Shown in pieces: positions 18,411 to 27,190 of a stretch of DNA of 64,000 bases. The position numbers were made by a program, and so were the translations under genes. The stretch covers positions 5,146,001 to 5,210,000 of the forward strand of contig NZ_CP107995.1 of NCBI RefSeq assembly GCF_036116635.1, given 5' to 3'. The stretch comes from Amycolatopsis sp. NBC_00345. Lineage in GTDB: Bacteria; Actinomycetota; Actinomycetes; Mycobacteriales; Pseudonocardiaceae. The number at the start of each line of letters is the position of its first letter. The first letter of the stretch is position 1. The notes beneath the pieces were generated by a model. The model saw only the letters and a list, made by a program, of their open reading frames with translations, ran no database searches and was not told where the DNA came from.

Positions 18411-19706
18411 TCAGGCCGACTTCTCGCCACGCTCGCTACGCGCGCGGCGGGAGGGCTGCCGCGCCACGATCGTGGGGTTCACGTTCTCCCGGACCGTCTG
18501 CTCGGTGATCACGACCTTCGCCACGTCATCGCGGCTCGGGATGTCGTACATCACCGGCTGGAGGACCTCTTCCATGATCGCGCGCAGGCCACGGGCACCA
18601 GTGCCCCGCAGCACCGCCTGGTCGGCGATCGCCTCGAGCGCGGTATCGGTGAACTCCAGCTCGACGTTGTCCATCTCGAAGAGCTTCATGTACTGCTTCA
18701 CCAGCGCGTTGCGCGGCTGCGTGAGGATCGAGACCAGCGACTCCTTGTCCAGGTGGTTCACCGTGGCGACCACCGGGAGCCGGCCGATGAACTCCGGGAT
18801 GAGCCCGAACTTGATCAGGTCCTCGGGCATCGTCTCGGAGAAGACGTCACTGCCCTCGATCTCGGCCTTGGTGCGGATCTCCGCGCCGAAGCCGAGGCCG
18901 CGCTTGCCCACACGCTCGTTGATGATCTTCTCCAGCCCGGCGAACGCGCCGGCCACGATGAACAGCACGTTCGTCGTGTCGATCTGGATGAACTCCTGGT
19001 GCGGGTGCTTGCGCCCGCCCTGCGGCGGCACCGACGCCGTGGTCCCCTCGAGGATCTTCAGCAGCGCCTGCTGCACACCCTCGCCGGAAACGTCACGCGT
19101 GATCGACGGGTTCTCCGACTTGCGGGCGATCTTGTCGACCTCGTCGATGTAGATGATGCCCGTCTCGGCGCGCTTGACGTCGTAGTCGGCCGCCTGGATC
19201 AGCTTCAGGAGGATGTTCTCGACGTCCTCGCCGACGTACCCGGCCTCGGTCAGCGCCGTGGCGTCCGCGATGGCGAACGGCACGTTCAGCAGCTTCGCCA
19301 GCGTCTGCGCGAGGTAGGTCTTGCCGCAGCCGGTGGGGCCGAGCATCAGGATGTTGGACTTCGCCAGCTCGACCGGCTCGTCCTTGGAGTCCTTGGGCCC
19401 GGCCTTGTCGTCGGCCTGGATGCGCTTGTAGTGGTTGTACACCGCGACGGCCAGCGTCTTCTTCGCGTCGTCCTGGCCGATGATGTACTGCTCGAGGAAC
19501 TCGTGGATGTCGGCGGGCTTCGGCAGCTCGTCGAGCTTCACGTCGCCGGCTTCGGCCAGCTCCTCTTCGATGATCTCGTTGCAGAGGTCGATGCACTCAT
19601 CGCAGATGTAGACCCCGGGGCCGGCAATGAGCTTCTTCACCTGCTTTTGGCTCTTCCCGCAGAAAGAACATTTCAGCAGGTCGCCGCCGTCACCGATCCG
19701 TGCCAT
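18411..19706 (-). CDS. clpX: ATP-dependent Clp protease ATP-binding subunit ClpX
   Basis: ClpX is the AAA+ hexameric unfoldase that recognises tagged proteins and feeds them to ClpP. The N-terminal zinc-binding domain has KCSFCGKS and ICDECIDLC (C13, C16, C35, C38). Walker A is LGPTGCGKTYLAQ, Walker B is IIYIDEVDKIA, and the arginine-sensor region and pore loop GYVGEDVE are present. Length is 431 residues, as expected. ATG 19706 was chosen because the zinc domain begins right after it. It lies downstream of clpP1-clpP2 in the same direction but is separated by 223 bases and a hairpin, so it probably has its own promoter. Confidence 0.98.
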   Translation of the reverse strand: MARIGDGGDLLKCSFCGKSQKQVKKLIAGPGVYICDECIDLCNEIIEEELAEAGDVKLDELPKPADIHEFLEQYIIGQDDAKKTLAVAVYNHYKRIQADDKAGPKDSKDEPVELAKSNILMLGPTGCGKTYLAQTLAKLLNVPFAIADATALTEAGYVGEDVENILLKLIQAADYDVKRAETGIIYIDEVDKIARKSENPSITRDVSGEGVQQALLKILEGTTASVPPQGGRKHPHQEFIQIDTTNVLFIVAGAFAGLEKIINERVGKRGLGFGAEIRTKAEIEGSDVFSETMPEDLIKFGLIPEFIGRLPVVATVNHLDKESLVSILTQPRNALVKQYMKLFEMDNVELEFTDTALEAIADQAVLRGTGARGLRAIMEEVLQPVMYDIPSRDDVAKVVITEQTVRENVNPTIVARQPSRRARSERGEKSA

Positions 19707-19886
19707 GGCCGTTGACCTCGTCCCCTCCGGTGCGCGAAACACGCACCTGACACTGTCTCGCCGCCCCGGCCGCTGCCCGATCGCACCGGGGCCTCACGCA
19801 TTGCCACTGACGGTACCCGTCCGAAGCCGCGAGCGGGAACACCCGGGCCCGTACCGGGCACGTAGGGCTCGACACTAGACCAGGAA

Positions 19887-19920
19887 ACCGGTACGTGTCG
19901 TCAGTTCGACACGCACCGGT
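19887..19920 (-). terminator. Terminator of the clpP1-clpP2 operon
   Basis: The arms ACCGGTACGTGTCG and CGACACGCACCGGT pair with one mismatch around a TCAGTT loop. It starts 10 bases after the clpP2 stop and separates the clpP operon from clpX. Confidence 0.75.
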
Positions 19921-19929
19921 CCCGGTGAA

Positions 19930-20583
19930 TCAGTTGGCCGAGGCCTTCCGGTACGGAAGCACCTCGTCGATCAGGCCGTAGGCCTTGGCCTCTTCGGCGG
20001 TGAGGATCTTGTCCCGCTCGATGTCGGCCTTGATCTGGTCCGGCTCCTTGTTCGTGTGCTTCGCCAGGATGACCTCCATCTGACGCCGCACCCGCTGGAT
20101 CTCGTTGGCCTGGATCTCCAGGTCGGAGACCTGGCCGTAGGTGCCCTCGGTGGCCGGCTGGTGGATCAGCACCCGCGCGTTCGGCAGCGCCATGCGCTTG
20201 CCCGGGGTACCGGCCGCCAGCAGCACCGCGGCGGCCGAGGCCGCCTGGCCGAGGCACACGGTGGAGATGTCCGGGCGGATGTACTGCATGGTGTCGTAGA
20301 TCGCCATCAGCGACGTGAACGACCCACCCGGGGAGTTGATGTAGATGCTGATGTCGCGGTCCGGGTCCTCGTGCTCGAGGTGCAGCAGCTGGGCCATCAC
20401 GTCGTTGGCCGACGCGTCGTCCACCTGCACCCCGAGGAAGATCGTCCGCTCCTCGTACAGCTTGTTGTACGGGTTGGACTCCTTCACGCCGTAGCTGGTG
20501 CGCTCGACGTAGGAGGGCAGGATGTACCGCGACTGCGGGGTCTGCGGAGCCCGGAAGTCACCCGGGAGCCGGAAATTGCTCAT
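19930..20583 (-). CDS. clpP2: ATP-dependent Clp protease proteolytic subunit ClpP2
   Basis: This 217-residue serine protease is one of the two ClpP subunits that actinobacteria combine into a mixed tetradecamer. The catalytic triad is visible as S116 (LGQAASAAAV), H141 (LIHQPATEGTYG) and D191 (DIERDKILTAEEA). The N-terminal extension of about 40 residues relative to ClpP1 fits ClpP2. It lies 25 bases downstream of clpP1, clearly in one operon. Actinobacterial clpP1P2 operons are often controlled by ClgR, but no ClgR box was identified here. Confidence 0.96.
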   Translation of the reverse strand: MSNFRLPGDFRAPQTPQSRYILPSYVERTSYGVKESNPYNKLYEERTIFLGVQVDDASANDVMAQLLHLEHEDPDRDISIYINSPGGSFTSLMAIYDTMQYIRPDISTVCLGQAASAAAVLLAAGTPGKRMALPNARVLIHQPATEGTYGQVSDLEIQANEIQRVRRQMEVILAKHTNKEPDQIKADIERDKILTAEEAKAYGLIDEVLPYRKASAN

Positions 20584-20608
20584 GAGAGGTCTCCTGTGTG
20601 CTTCGCGC

Positions 20609-21220
20609 TCAGTTGGTCGGGTTGAGGCTGTTGCCGTCGCCGCGGGTCAGCACGTGGTCGACGAAGCCGTACTCCTTCGCCTCCTGCGCGGTGAACCAGC
20701 GGTCGCGGTCGCCGTCCTTGATGATCTGCTCGGTGGTCTGGCCGGTCTGGTCCGCCGTGATCTTGGCCAGCTCCTGCTTCCACTTGTTGAACAGATCAGC
20801 CTGGATCGCGATGTCCGAGGCCGTGCCGCCGACCCCGGCCGACGGCTGGTGCATCAGGATCCTGGCGTGCGGGAGCGCGTACCGCTTGCCCGGCGTGCCC
20901 GAGGAGAGCAGGAACTGCCCCATCGAGGCCGCCATGCCCATGGCGTAGGTCGCCACGTCCGGCTTGATCAGCTGCATGGTGTCGTAGATGGCGAACCCGG
21001 CGGTGACCGAGCCGCCCGGCGAGTTGATGTAGAACCGGATGTCGGACTCGGAGTCGTCCGCGTCGAGCAGCAACAGCTGCGCGGTGATCCGGTTGGCGAT
21101 CTCGTCGTTGACCTCGGAACCGAGGACGACGATGCGCTCCTGGAGCAACCGCTCGAACACCGAGTCGGTGAGGGTCAGCCCCGCGGTGCCGGTCCGCCCC
21201 TCGGGCATGTGCTGCTTCAC
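20609..21220 (-). CDS. clpP1: ATP-dependent Clp protease proteolytic subunit ClpP1
   Basis: This 203-residue ClpP subunit precedes clpP2 in the operon. The triad is S99 (GMAASMGQFLL), H124 (ILMHQPSAGVGG) and D173 (GDRDRWFTAQEA). It would assemble with ClpP2 into the ClpP1P2 core and dock on ClpX or ClpC. An 86-base region upstream separates it from a structured 93-base element and from tig, so the operon promoter must lie in that short region or within the element. Confidence 0.96.
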   Translation of the reverse strand: MKQHMPEGRTGTAGLTLTDSVFERLLQERIVVLGSEVNDEIANRITAQLLLLDADDSESDIRFYINSPGGSVTAGFAIYDTMQLIKPDVATYAMGMAASMGQFLLSSGTPGKRYALPHARILMHQPSAGVGGTASDIAIQADLFNKWKQELAKITADQTGQTTEQIIKDGDRDRWFTAQEAKEYGFVDHVLTRGDGNSLNPTN

Positions 21221-21306
21221 GTCTGCCTGCCTTTTCGCCGGCGGCGGCCCTGTGTCGAACCGGGCGCCGCTGTCGTATTTCAGATGCTTGACTAACAGTG
21301 CCGTTC

Positions 21307-21399
21307 GTTACCAATCCGACGTCAGCCACGGCGGAAAGGGCTTCCGCCGAGCAGATCGGCTGCAGCCCGTGTCCGCCTGCTTCCGGTCGAATTGCTAAC
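21307..21399. repeat. 90-bp structured element, copy 2
   Basis: The core (AGCCACGGCGGAAA and, further on, GCTGCAGCCCGTGTCCGCCT) matches the element at 5198-5287 with about five differences in 61 positions by eye. The outer arms differ in sequence from copy 1 but remain mostly complementary to each other, with at least three compensating changes. It lies between tig and clpP1. Confidence 0.8.
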
Positions 21400-21411
21400 A
21401 CCCGACCCTAA

Positions 21412-21453
21412 CGAACTTGGGCGGTGCAGAATGCCTCACACCGCCCAAGTTCG
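21412..21453 (-). terminator. Terminator of tig
   Basis: The 15-base arms CGAACTTGGGCGGTG and CACCGCCCAAGTTCG are perfectly complementary around a 12-base loop. It begins 9 bases past the tig stop in the direction of transcription. Confidence 0.8.
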
Positions 21454-21462
21454 CTTACAGCT

Positions 21463-22869
21463 TCACTCCGCCGGGGTCTTGGCCGCTTCCTCGGTGACCT
21501 GGGTCTCCTCCACGGTCCCCTCGACGACCGCCGGGGTGTCGGCCTCGTCGCCGGCGCCGAACAGCTCCGAGAGGTCGACCTCCTCGCCCGAGGCGTTCTT
21601 GACCGTGGTGCCGCGGACCACCGAGGCGAGCGCCTTGCCGCGGCGCACGTCGGCGTAGATCGCGGTCAGCTGGCCCGACTGCTGGGCGCGCTGCACGTAC
21701 TCGTCCGGGCTGACGCCGAAGCGCTGGGCCTGGTACACGATCCGCTCGGTGAGCTCGCCGTCGTTGACCGACGTCTGCTCCTTGTCGGCGATGGTGTCCA
21801 GCAGCAGCTGCGTGCGGACGGCCTTCTCCGACTCCTCCTGGACCTCGGCGTTGAACTCGTCCAGCGTGCGGCCCTCGGCCTCGAGCGCCTTCGCGAACTG
21901 TTCCTCGTCGTGGTCGAACGGGTGCACCGCGTCGTGCTTGCGGTTCTCGATCTCGCCCTCGAGCACCTTCTCCGGGATCGGCACCTCGGTGCGCTCCAGG
22001 AGGATGTCGAGGACCTGGTCGCGAGCCTGCACGCCCTGCTGCATCTTCTTGACCCGGGCGAGGCGCTCGCGCAGATCGGCCTTCAGCTCGTCGATCGTGT
22101 CGAACTCGCTGGCCAGCTGGGCGAACTCGTCGTCGGCCTCCGGCAGCTCGCGCTGCTTGACCGACTGGACGGTCACGGTCACCTCGGCGTCGTTGCCCGC
22201 GTGGTCGCCGGCGACCAGCTGGGTGGTGAACGTCTTGGTGTCGCCGGCGCTCGCGCCGATGATCGCGTCGTCGATGCCGTCCACGAGCTGGCCGGAGCCG
22301 ATCTCGTAGGACAGGCCGGTGGTGGAGGCCTCCTCCACGGTCTCGCCGTCGACGGTCGCCGACAGGTCGACGGAGACGAAGTCGCCGTTCTCGGCCGGGC
22401 GCTCGACACCGGTCAGGGTGCCGAAGCGGGCGCGCAGCTCGTCCAGCTGCTCGTCGACCTCCGTGTCGGTGGTCTCGACGTCGTCGACGCTGATCTCAAG
22501 ACCCGCGAGGTCCGGCAGCTCGATCTCCGGCCGCACGTCCACCTCGGCGGTGAACTCGAGCACCTCGCGGTCCTCGATCTTGGTCACCTCGAACTCGGGC
22601 TGGCCCAGCGTGCGGACCTCCCCGGCGCGGACGGCCTCGATGTACTTGGCCGGGATGGCCTCGTTGACGACCTCGTCGAGCACCGGCGCACGGCCGATCC
22701 GGCTTTCCAGGACGCGAGCGGGCGCCTTGCCGGGCCGGAAGCCCGGGATGCGCACCTGCTGGGCGATCTTGCGGTAGGCGCGGTCGAAGTTCGGCTTGAG
22801 CTCGTCGAACGGCACCTCGACATTGATCTTGACTCGCGTCGGGCTGAGCTGCTCGACGGTGCTCTTCAA
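21463..22869 (-). CDS. tig: Trigger factor (ribosome-associated chaperone, PPIase)
   Basis: Trigger factor binds nascent chains at the ribosome exit tunnel. This 468-residue protein shows the ribosome-binding signature (GFRPGKAPARVLESRIG) in the N-terminal domain. The central FKBP-type PPIase domain begins near ERPAENGDFVSVDLSA, and a helical C-terminal domain ends in an acidic, flexible tail typical of actinobacteria. The start codon appears to be TTG at 22869 (read as MKSTVEQLSP), since GAGGAGAAG lies just upstream and homologues begin at this residue. It sits in the conserved tig-clpP1-clpP2-clpX order. Confidence 0.96.
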   Translation of the reverse strand: MKSTVEQLSPTRVKINVEVPFDELKPNFDRAYRKIAQQVRIPGFRPGKAPARVLESRIGRAPVLDEVVNEAIPAKYIEAVRAGEVRTLGQPEFEVTKIEDREVLEFTAEVDVRPEIELPDLAGLEISVDDVETTDTEVDEQLDELRARFGTLTGVERPAENGDFVSVDLSATVDGETVEEASTTGLSYEIGSGQLVDGIDDAIIGASAGDTKTFTTQLVAGDHAGNDAEVTVTVQSVKQRELPEADDEFAQLASEFDTIDELKADLRERLARVKKMQQGVQARDQVLDILLERTEVPIPEKVLEGEIENRKHDAVHPFDHDEEQFAKALEAEGRTLDEFNAEVQEESEKAVRTQLLLDTIADKEQTSVNDGELTERIVYQAQRFGVSPDEYVQRAQQSGQLTAIYADVRRGKALASVVRGTTVKNASGEEVDLSELFGAGDEADTPAVVEGTVEETQVTEEAAKTPAE

Positions 22870-23213
22870 GGTCTTCTCCTCGAGCGGTAAACGATGGGGT
22901 GGGACAATCCGCGGATTGGCCCCGGTCACCTGCAGACCGGGACGACCGAGTCTAGGCCAGGGGTACGGGCGGACCTGGTCGGGGGCCACCGGGGCACCCC
23001 GCCGAGCAGCGGCGGCGCGTCCGCACCGGCCCGGGCGGGAGCCGTGTCACCCAGTATGTACGCCTCGGTCAGTACGCCTCCGGGCCCTTCGCACCGCGCC
23101 CGCGCGCTGCCGGAGCCGCTCGCGATCCGGGGGAGAGCAGATGTACAAATGCTGTCCGATTGTCTAGCGTGTCAGCGCTCGACCGAGTAGCGCTCGACCG
23201 AGGAGCCCGCCGG

Positions 23214-25277
23214 ATGCCCGTCGTCGACAGCCGCCCGCCCGGAGCCGGGGAAAAGGGACGCTCCGCCGTCCCCGGCCCGCGGCTCGCCCTGCCTCCGGTG
23301 TCGCTCCCCGCGCTCGCGCTGTTCTTCGGCGGGCTCACGCTGTGGGCCACGGCGACCTGGCTGCTGCTGGCGGGCCTCGCGTCGCCCTGGCTGACCATCC
23401 CGCTGCACACGGCCGTCACCTTCACCATGTTCACCGTCGCGCACGAGTCGGCGCACCACACGGCCGGCAGGCTGACCTGGCTGAACGAGGTCCTCGGCCG
23501 GCTGTCGACGCTGTTCGTCGCCGCCTACGGCTCGTTCCCGCTGCTGCGCTCCCTCCACCTCGGCAGCCACCACCGGGGCAGCCGCGCCGACCCGGGCGCG
23601 TGGATTTCGGAGGGTCCCTGGTGGCAGCTGCCGTTCCGCTGGCTGACGATCGACTTCTCCTTGGCGCGCCACCACTTCGGGCACGCCCGCGAACGGCCGC
23701 CGGGCGAGCGCGCCGAAGGGCTGGTCGCGCTGTCCGCGTTCACCGCGCTGGCGGCGGTGCTGATCGCGACCGGGTACGGCTGGGAGCTGCTGGTGGCCTA
23801 CCTGATCCCGCAGCGGCTGGGGCTCGGGCTGGTGATGTGGTGGTTCGGCTGGCTGCCGCACCACGGCCCCGCCCCGGCGCCGGCGGAGGGCCGCCCCGGT
23901 GGCTCGCGGCTGCGGGCGGGGCTGAAGTGGCTGATGACGCCGGTGCTGCTGCACCAGACCTACCACCTGCTGCACCACCTCCGCCCCGCCGTCCCGTTCC
24001 ACCGCTACCTGCGCACGCGGACCGTCAACCGCGAGGAGTACCTGGCGCGCGACGCGCCGATCACCATCGCGTGGGGCCGCGAGCTGACCACGACGGAACA
24101 CCGCGCGTGGCACCGGCTGACGAAGAGCTTCGCCGAGCCGCCCGCGCCCCCGGCCACGCCGTTACCCGGCCCGCGGCGGTTCCACCGGCTGCGCGTGGAC
24201 CGCGTCGAGCCCACGGGCCAGGACGCCGTCGTGATCACCTTCGCGGTGCCGGACGAGCTGCGCGAGACGTTCCGGCACCGGCCCGGCCAGCACGTGGCGG
24301 TGCGCGCCCTGATCGGCGGGCTGCCGGTGCGGCGCACGTACTCGATCTGCTCGGCCGCGGGCACCGGCCTGCTGCGCATCGCGGTGCGGCGGCGCGACGG
24401 CGGGGCGTTCTCCTCGTACGTCAACTCGCGTCTGCGGCCCGGCGACCAGCTGGACGTGCTGCCGCCTTCGGGCGGGTTCACGCTGACGCCCGTGCCGGGC
24501 CGGGCCGCGCACTACGTCGCGCTCGCGGCGGGCAGCGGCATCACCCCGGTGCTGTCGATCCTCGCGACCGCGCTGCGCGACGAGCCGCACAGCCGCGCGA
24601 CCCTGTTGTTCGTCAACACTTCCGGCGCCACGGCGATGTTCGCCGACGAGATCGGCGCGCTGGCGCGGCAGTGGGCGGGACGGCTGCACGTCATCCACTA
24701 CCGCACCGACGAGCGTGACCCGGACCTGCACCAGCACCGCCCGGCCCGGCACTTCGACACCGTCGGCGAGGCACTGGCGATCTCGCACGAGCGTTACCTC
24801 AGCGGCCGCCTCGACGGCACCCGGCTGCGCGCCCTGCTGCAGAACCGGCTGCACCCGGCCAAAGTCGGCCAATGGTTCCTGTGCGGCCCGCGCGGCCTGC
24901 TGGACCAGGTCCGGCGGACGCTGTCGGAGAACTACGTGCCGGACGAGGACGTCCACTTCGAACTGTTCGCGGGAGCGCCCGCGCGCAGGCCGCAAGGGGC
25001 ACCGGCGGACCTGTCGGTGACCATGGGGCACAGGACGACCGAAATGGTCACGGAGCCGGGCGAGACCGTGCTGGACGCTTCGCTGCGCGCGGGCCTCGAC
25101 GTGCCGTACTCCTGCACCGGCGGCGCGTGCGGCAGCTGTGTGGCGAGGCTGGTGCGCGGCCGCGTCGACATGGACGTCCGCTACGCCCTCACCGAAGCCG
25201 ACGTGGCGGAGAACCGCATCCTGACCTGCCGCGCCCGGCCGACCACCGCCGAACTGGCCGTCGACTACGACCACTGA
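23214..25277 (+). CDS. Fatty-acid-desaturase/ferredoxin-reductase/ferredoxin fusion
   Basis: This 687-residue three-part redox enzyme appears able to carry its own electron chain. Residues about 30-300 form a membrane desaturase/hydroxylase domain with several hydrophobic segments and histidine boxes HESAHH (77-82), HLGSHH (115-120) and HLLHH (251-255). Residues about 320-600 are a PaaE/ferredoxin-NADP reductase-like module: FAD motif RRTYS (373-377), NAD(P) motif GSGITP (440-445) and CGPR (557-560). The C-terminus is a plant-type [2Fe-2S] ferredoxin with C634, C639, C642 and C672. ATG 23214 follows AGGAG by eight bases. The substrate could be a fatty acyl chain or a carotenoid, since related diiron domains serve both. 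The TTG at 23160 lacks a binding site. Confidence 0.9.
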   Translation: MPVVDSRPPGAGEKGRSAVPGPRLALPPVSLPALALFFGGLTLWATATWLLLAGLASPWLTIPLHTAVTFTMFTVAHESAHHTAGRLTWLNEVLGRLSTLFVAAYGSFPLLRSLHLGSHHRGSRADPGAWISEGPWWQLPFRWLTIDFSLARHHFGHARERPPGERAEGLVALSAFTALAAVLIATGYGWELLVAYLIPQRLGLGLVMWWFGWLPHHGPAPAPAEGRPGGSRLRAGLKWLMTPVLLHQTYHLLHHLRPAVPFHRYLRTRTVNREEYLARDAPITIAWGRELTTTEHRAWHRLTKSFAEPPAPPATPLPGPRRFHRLRVDRVEPTGQDAVVITFAVPDELRETFRHRPGQHVAVRALIGGLPVRRTYSICSAAGTGLLRIAVRRRDGGAFSSYVNSRLRPGDQLDVLPPSGGFTLTPVPGRAAHYVALAAGSGITPVLSILATALRDEPHSRATLLFVNTSGATAMFADEIGALARQWAGRLHVIHYRTDERDPDLHQHRPARHFDTVGEALAISHERYLSGRLDGTRLRALLQNRLHPAKVGQWFLCGPRGLLDQVRRTLSENYVPDEDVHFELFAGAPARRPQGAPADLSVTMGHRTTEMVTEPGETVLDASLRAGLDVPYSCTGGACGSCVARLVRGRVDMDVRYALTEADVAENRILTCRARPTTAELAVDYDH

Positions 25278-25298
25278 GCAGCCGGTACGGTCCTGCTC

Positions 25299-26145
25299 AT
25301 GAGTGACGCCGCGGCTGCCGTTTCCCGGCTCACGGGCCGCGCGGTCACCGGCGAGCGGCGGCTGTCCGGGGCGTTGACCGAAGCCGTCCTGGACGGCGGG
25401 GACGTCGTGCTGGTCAAGCGGGGCCACGCGCCGGGCGCCACCGCCGCCGAAGCCGCGGGGCTCCGCTGGCTGGCCGAACCCGCCGTGGTGCCGATCCCGG
25501 TCGTCCACGGCCATGACGAGCACTGGCTGGTCCTCGACCGGATCGACACGGGGCGGCCGGACGAACGGACGGCGGAGCGGCTGGGCCGAAACCTCGCCGC
25601 CCTGCACGCCGCCGGCGCCCCCGCGTTCGGCTCCCCTCCCCCGGACGCCCCGGCCGGCGCGTGGATCGGCCTGGCCCCGATGGACAACACCCCGGGCCCG
25701 GACTGGCCCGAGTGGTACGCCGAGCACCGCGTCCGGCCCTACGTCCGCCTCGCCCGGGACGAGGGCACCCTGACGGCCGACGAGGCCGGGGTGTTCGACC
25801 GCGTCTGCCACCGCCTCCCGTTGGTGTCCGGCCCGCCGGAACGCCCGTCCCGCCTGCACGGCGACCTGTGGAACGGCAACGCCGGCGTGGACGCGGAGCC
25901 GCGCGTACCTCATCGACCCCGCGACCCACGGCGGCCACCGCGAAACCGACCTGGCGATGCTGCGCTTGTTCGGCTGCCCCCAGCTGGACCGGGTCCTCGG
26001 CGCCTACGCCGAAACCACGCCCCTGTCCCCCGGCTGGCGCGAACGGATCGAGCTGCACCAGCTGTTCCCGCTCTTGGTGCACGCGGTCCTGTTCGGCCGC
26101 TCGTACGCCACCCAGGCTTTGTCGATCGCCCGCGGATTGTCCTGA
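25299..26145 (+). pseudogene. Fructosamine kinase family gene with a frameshift
   Basis: The first 200 codons encode a fructosamine-kinase/APH-fold protein: KRGHAPGATAAEAAGLRWLA, HWLVLDRIDTG, then the catalytic loop HGDLWNGN. Just after this, around 25885-25910, the family sequence continues in a different frame (YLIDPATHGGHRETDLAML, then LFGCPQLDRVLGAYAE, ending ARGLS at 26145). One extra base, for example in GAGCCGCGCG, would explain the shift. Fructosamine kinases phosphorylate ketosamines to repair glycated proteins. It is either a recently inactivated gene or a sequencing error in a GC-rich run. The stop of the upstream fusion gene is 21 bases away, so the two are probably co-transcribed. 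Confidence 0.8.
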
Positions 26146-26186
26146 CACACAAGGGTTCCCGCCGATGACCGTCCTATATAGACGGA

Positions 26187-26996
26187 CTATCCCGCGCCCG
26201 GCGGGGTGCCGCCCGGGCCGCCGGTGGACGTGCTGGTTTCCGTGATCGAAGTGGCGGTGGCGGTGGTGCCCGAGGTGGTGGCGACGATGGTGACCGCTTC
26301 GCCCTTGGTGACGCCCGTCGCGGTGGTGGAGTCGATGGTGTAGACCTTCGTGAAGCCGTCGTCGCTCTGGGCGGTCAGGGAAGTGGCGCTGAGAGCCGTG
26401 ACCTTGCCCTTCTGGAGGAACTCGGTGACGTAATCGCCGTTGGTGCCGGTGGTGACGAATTCGCCGTGCAGAGCGGTGCTCAACGTCGCCGCGCCGCCGG
26501 GCGCGCCTCGGCCGCCCATCTGGCCCGCGCCGGGCCCGCCGCCGGTCGCGCCCGTGGCGTCCGTAGTGGACGACGCCGAACTCGCCGCCCAGATCCCCGC
26601 GCCGCCGCCCACGACGATCACCGCGGCGACCCCGCCCGCGACCCACTTGCGGCGGCCGCTCCAGGGCGCACCGCCGCCGGGCGGCGGGGGCGTGGCCCCA
26701 CCCCAAGTGTCCGGCGTGGACGGTCCGGAACCCGGCGGCACGGCACCTCCCGAAGGCCCGGGCGGCGCCGCGGGCGAGCCGTAGCCCGAAACCGGTTGGC
26801 CCGGTACCGCGGGCGAGCCATAGGCCGGACCGGGCCCAGCGGGGCGGCCGCTCATGCCCGCGCCGTAGTAACCGTTCGGTGCCGCAGAACCACCGGGCGC
26901 GGAATTCGGCCAGGCCGCGGGCCCCGCGTTCGGCGGGACGGGCGGCCGAGGCGGGACGGGCGGCGTAGGCGTCTGGCCGCTGCGAGGTGTGGTCAT
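26187..26996 (-). CDS. Proline-rich membrane-anchored protein, DUF5666-like domain
   Basis: This 269-residue protein has a Pro/Gly-rich cytoplasmic N-terminus (about 115 residues; PPVPPRPPVPP and GYGSPAAPPG type repeats). One membrane helix follows (WVAGGVAAVIVVGGGAGIWA). The extracytoplasmic domain of about 130 residues is rich in Thr/Ser and Gly. The segment GKVTALSATSLTAQSDDG followed by VTKGEAVTIVATTSG resembles DUF5666-like beta domains. ATG 26996 has AAGGAG eight bases upstream. It is divergent from the histidine kinase at 27191, and the 194 bases between them contain both promoters. Such domains often accompany sensor kinases, which suggests but does not prove a shared regulon. Confidence 0.75.
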   Translation of the reverse strand: MTTPRSGQTPTPPVPPRPPVPPNAGPAAWPNSAPGGSAAPNGYYGAGMSGRPAGPGPAYGSPAVPGQPVSGYGSPAAPPGPSGGAVPPGSGPSTPDTWGGATPPPPGGGAPWSGRRKWVAGGVAAVIVVGGGAGIWAASSASSTTDATGATGGGPGAGQMGGRGAPGGAATLSTALHGEFVTTGTNGDYVTEFLQKGKVTALSATSLTAQSDDGFTKVYTIDSTTATGVTKGEAVTIVATTSGTTATATSITETSTSTGGPGGTPPGAG

Positions 26997-27190
26997 GACT
27001 GTCACTCCTTAGGTACACAAGGGATCTGAAACCCACCGTGGTCAGCGACGCTGTGTACGCACTGTGGCTGCCGTCAGCTAGTGCTGTGACCGGCTTTTCG
27101 CCGCATCCGTGACATTCCCGCGATCCCTCGCACAGCCGACTCACAGGCAGCACACATCGCTCCCACACTCTGGGCCCGCACGCTCTTGGC

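Noticed and set aside
22870..23213. tRNA genes upstream of tig
   Set aside because: Some actinobacteria carry tRNAs in this position, but no cloverleaf, T-loop or CCA was found here. The stretch holds only the promoters of tig and the desaturase fusion.
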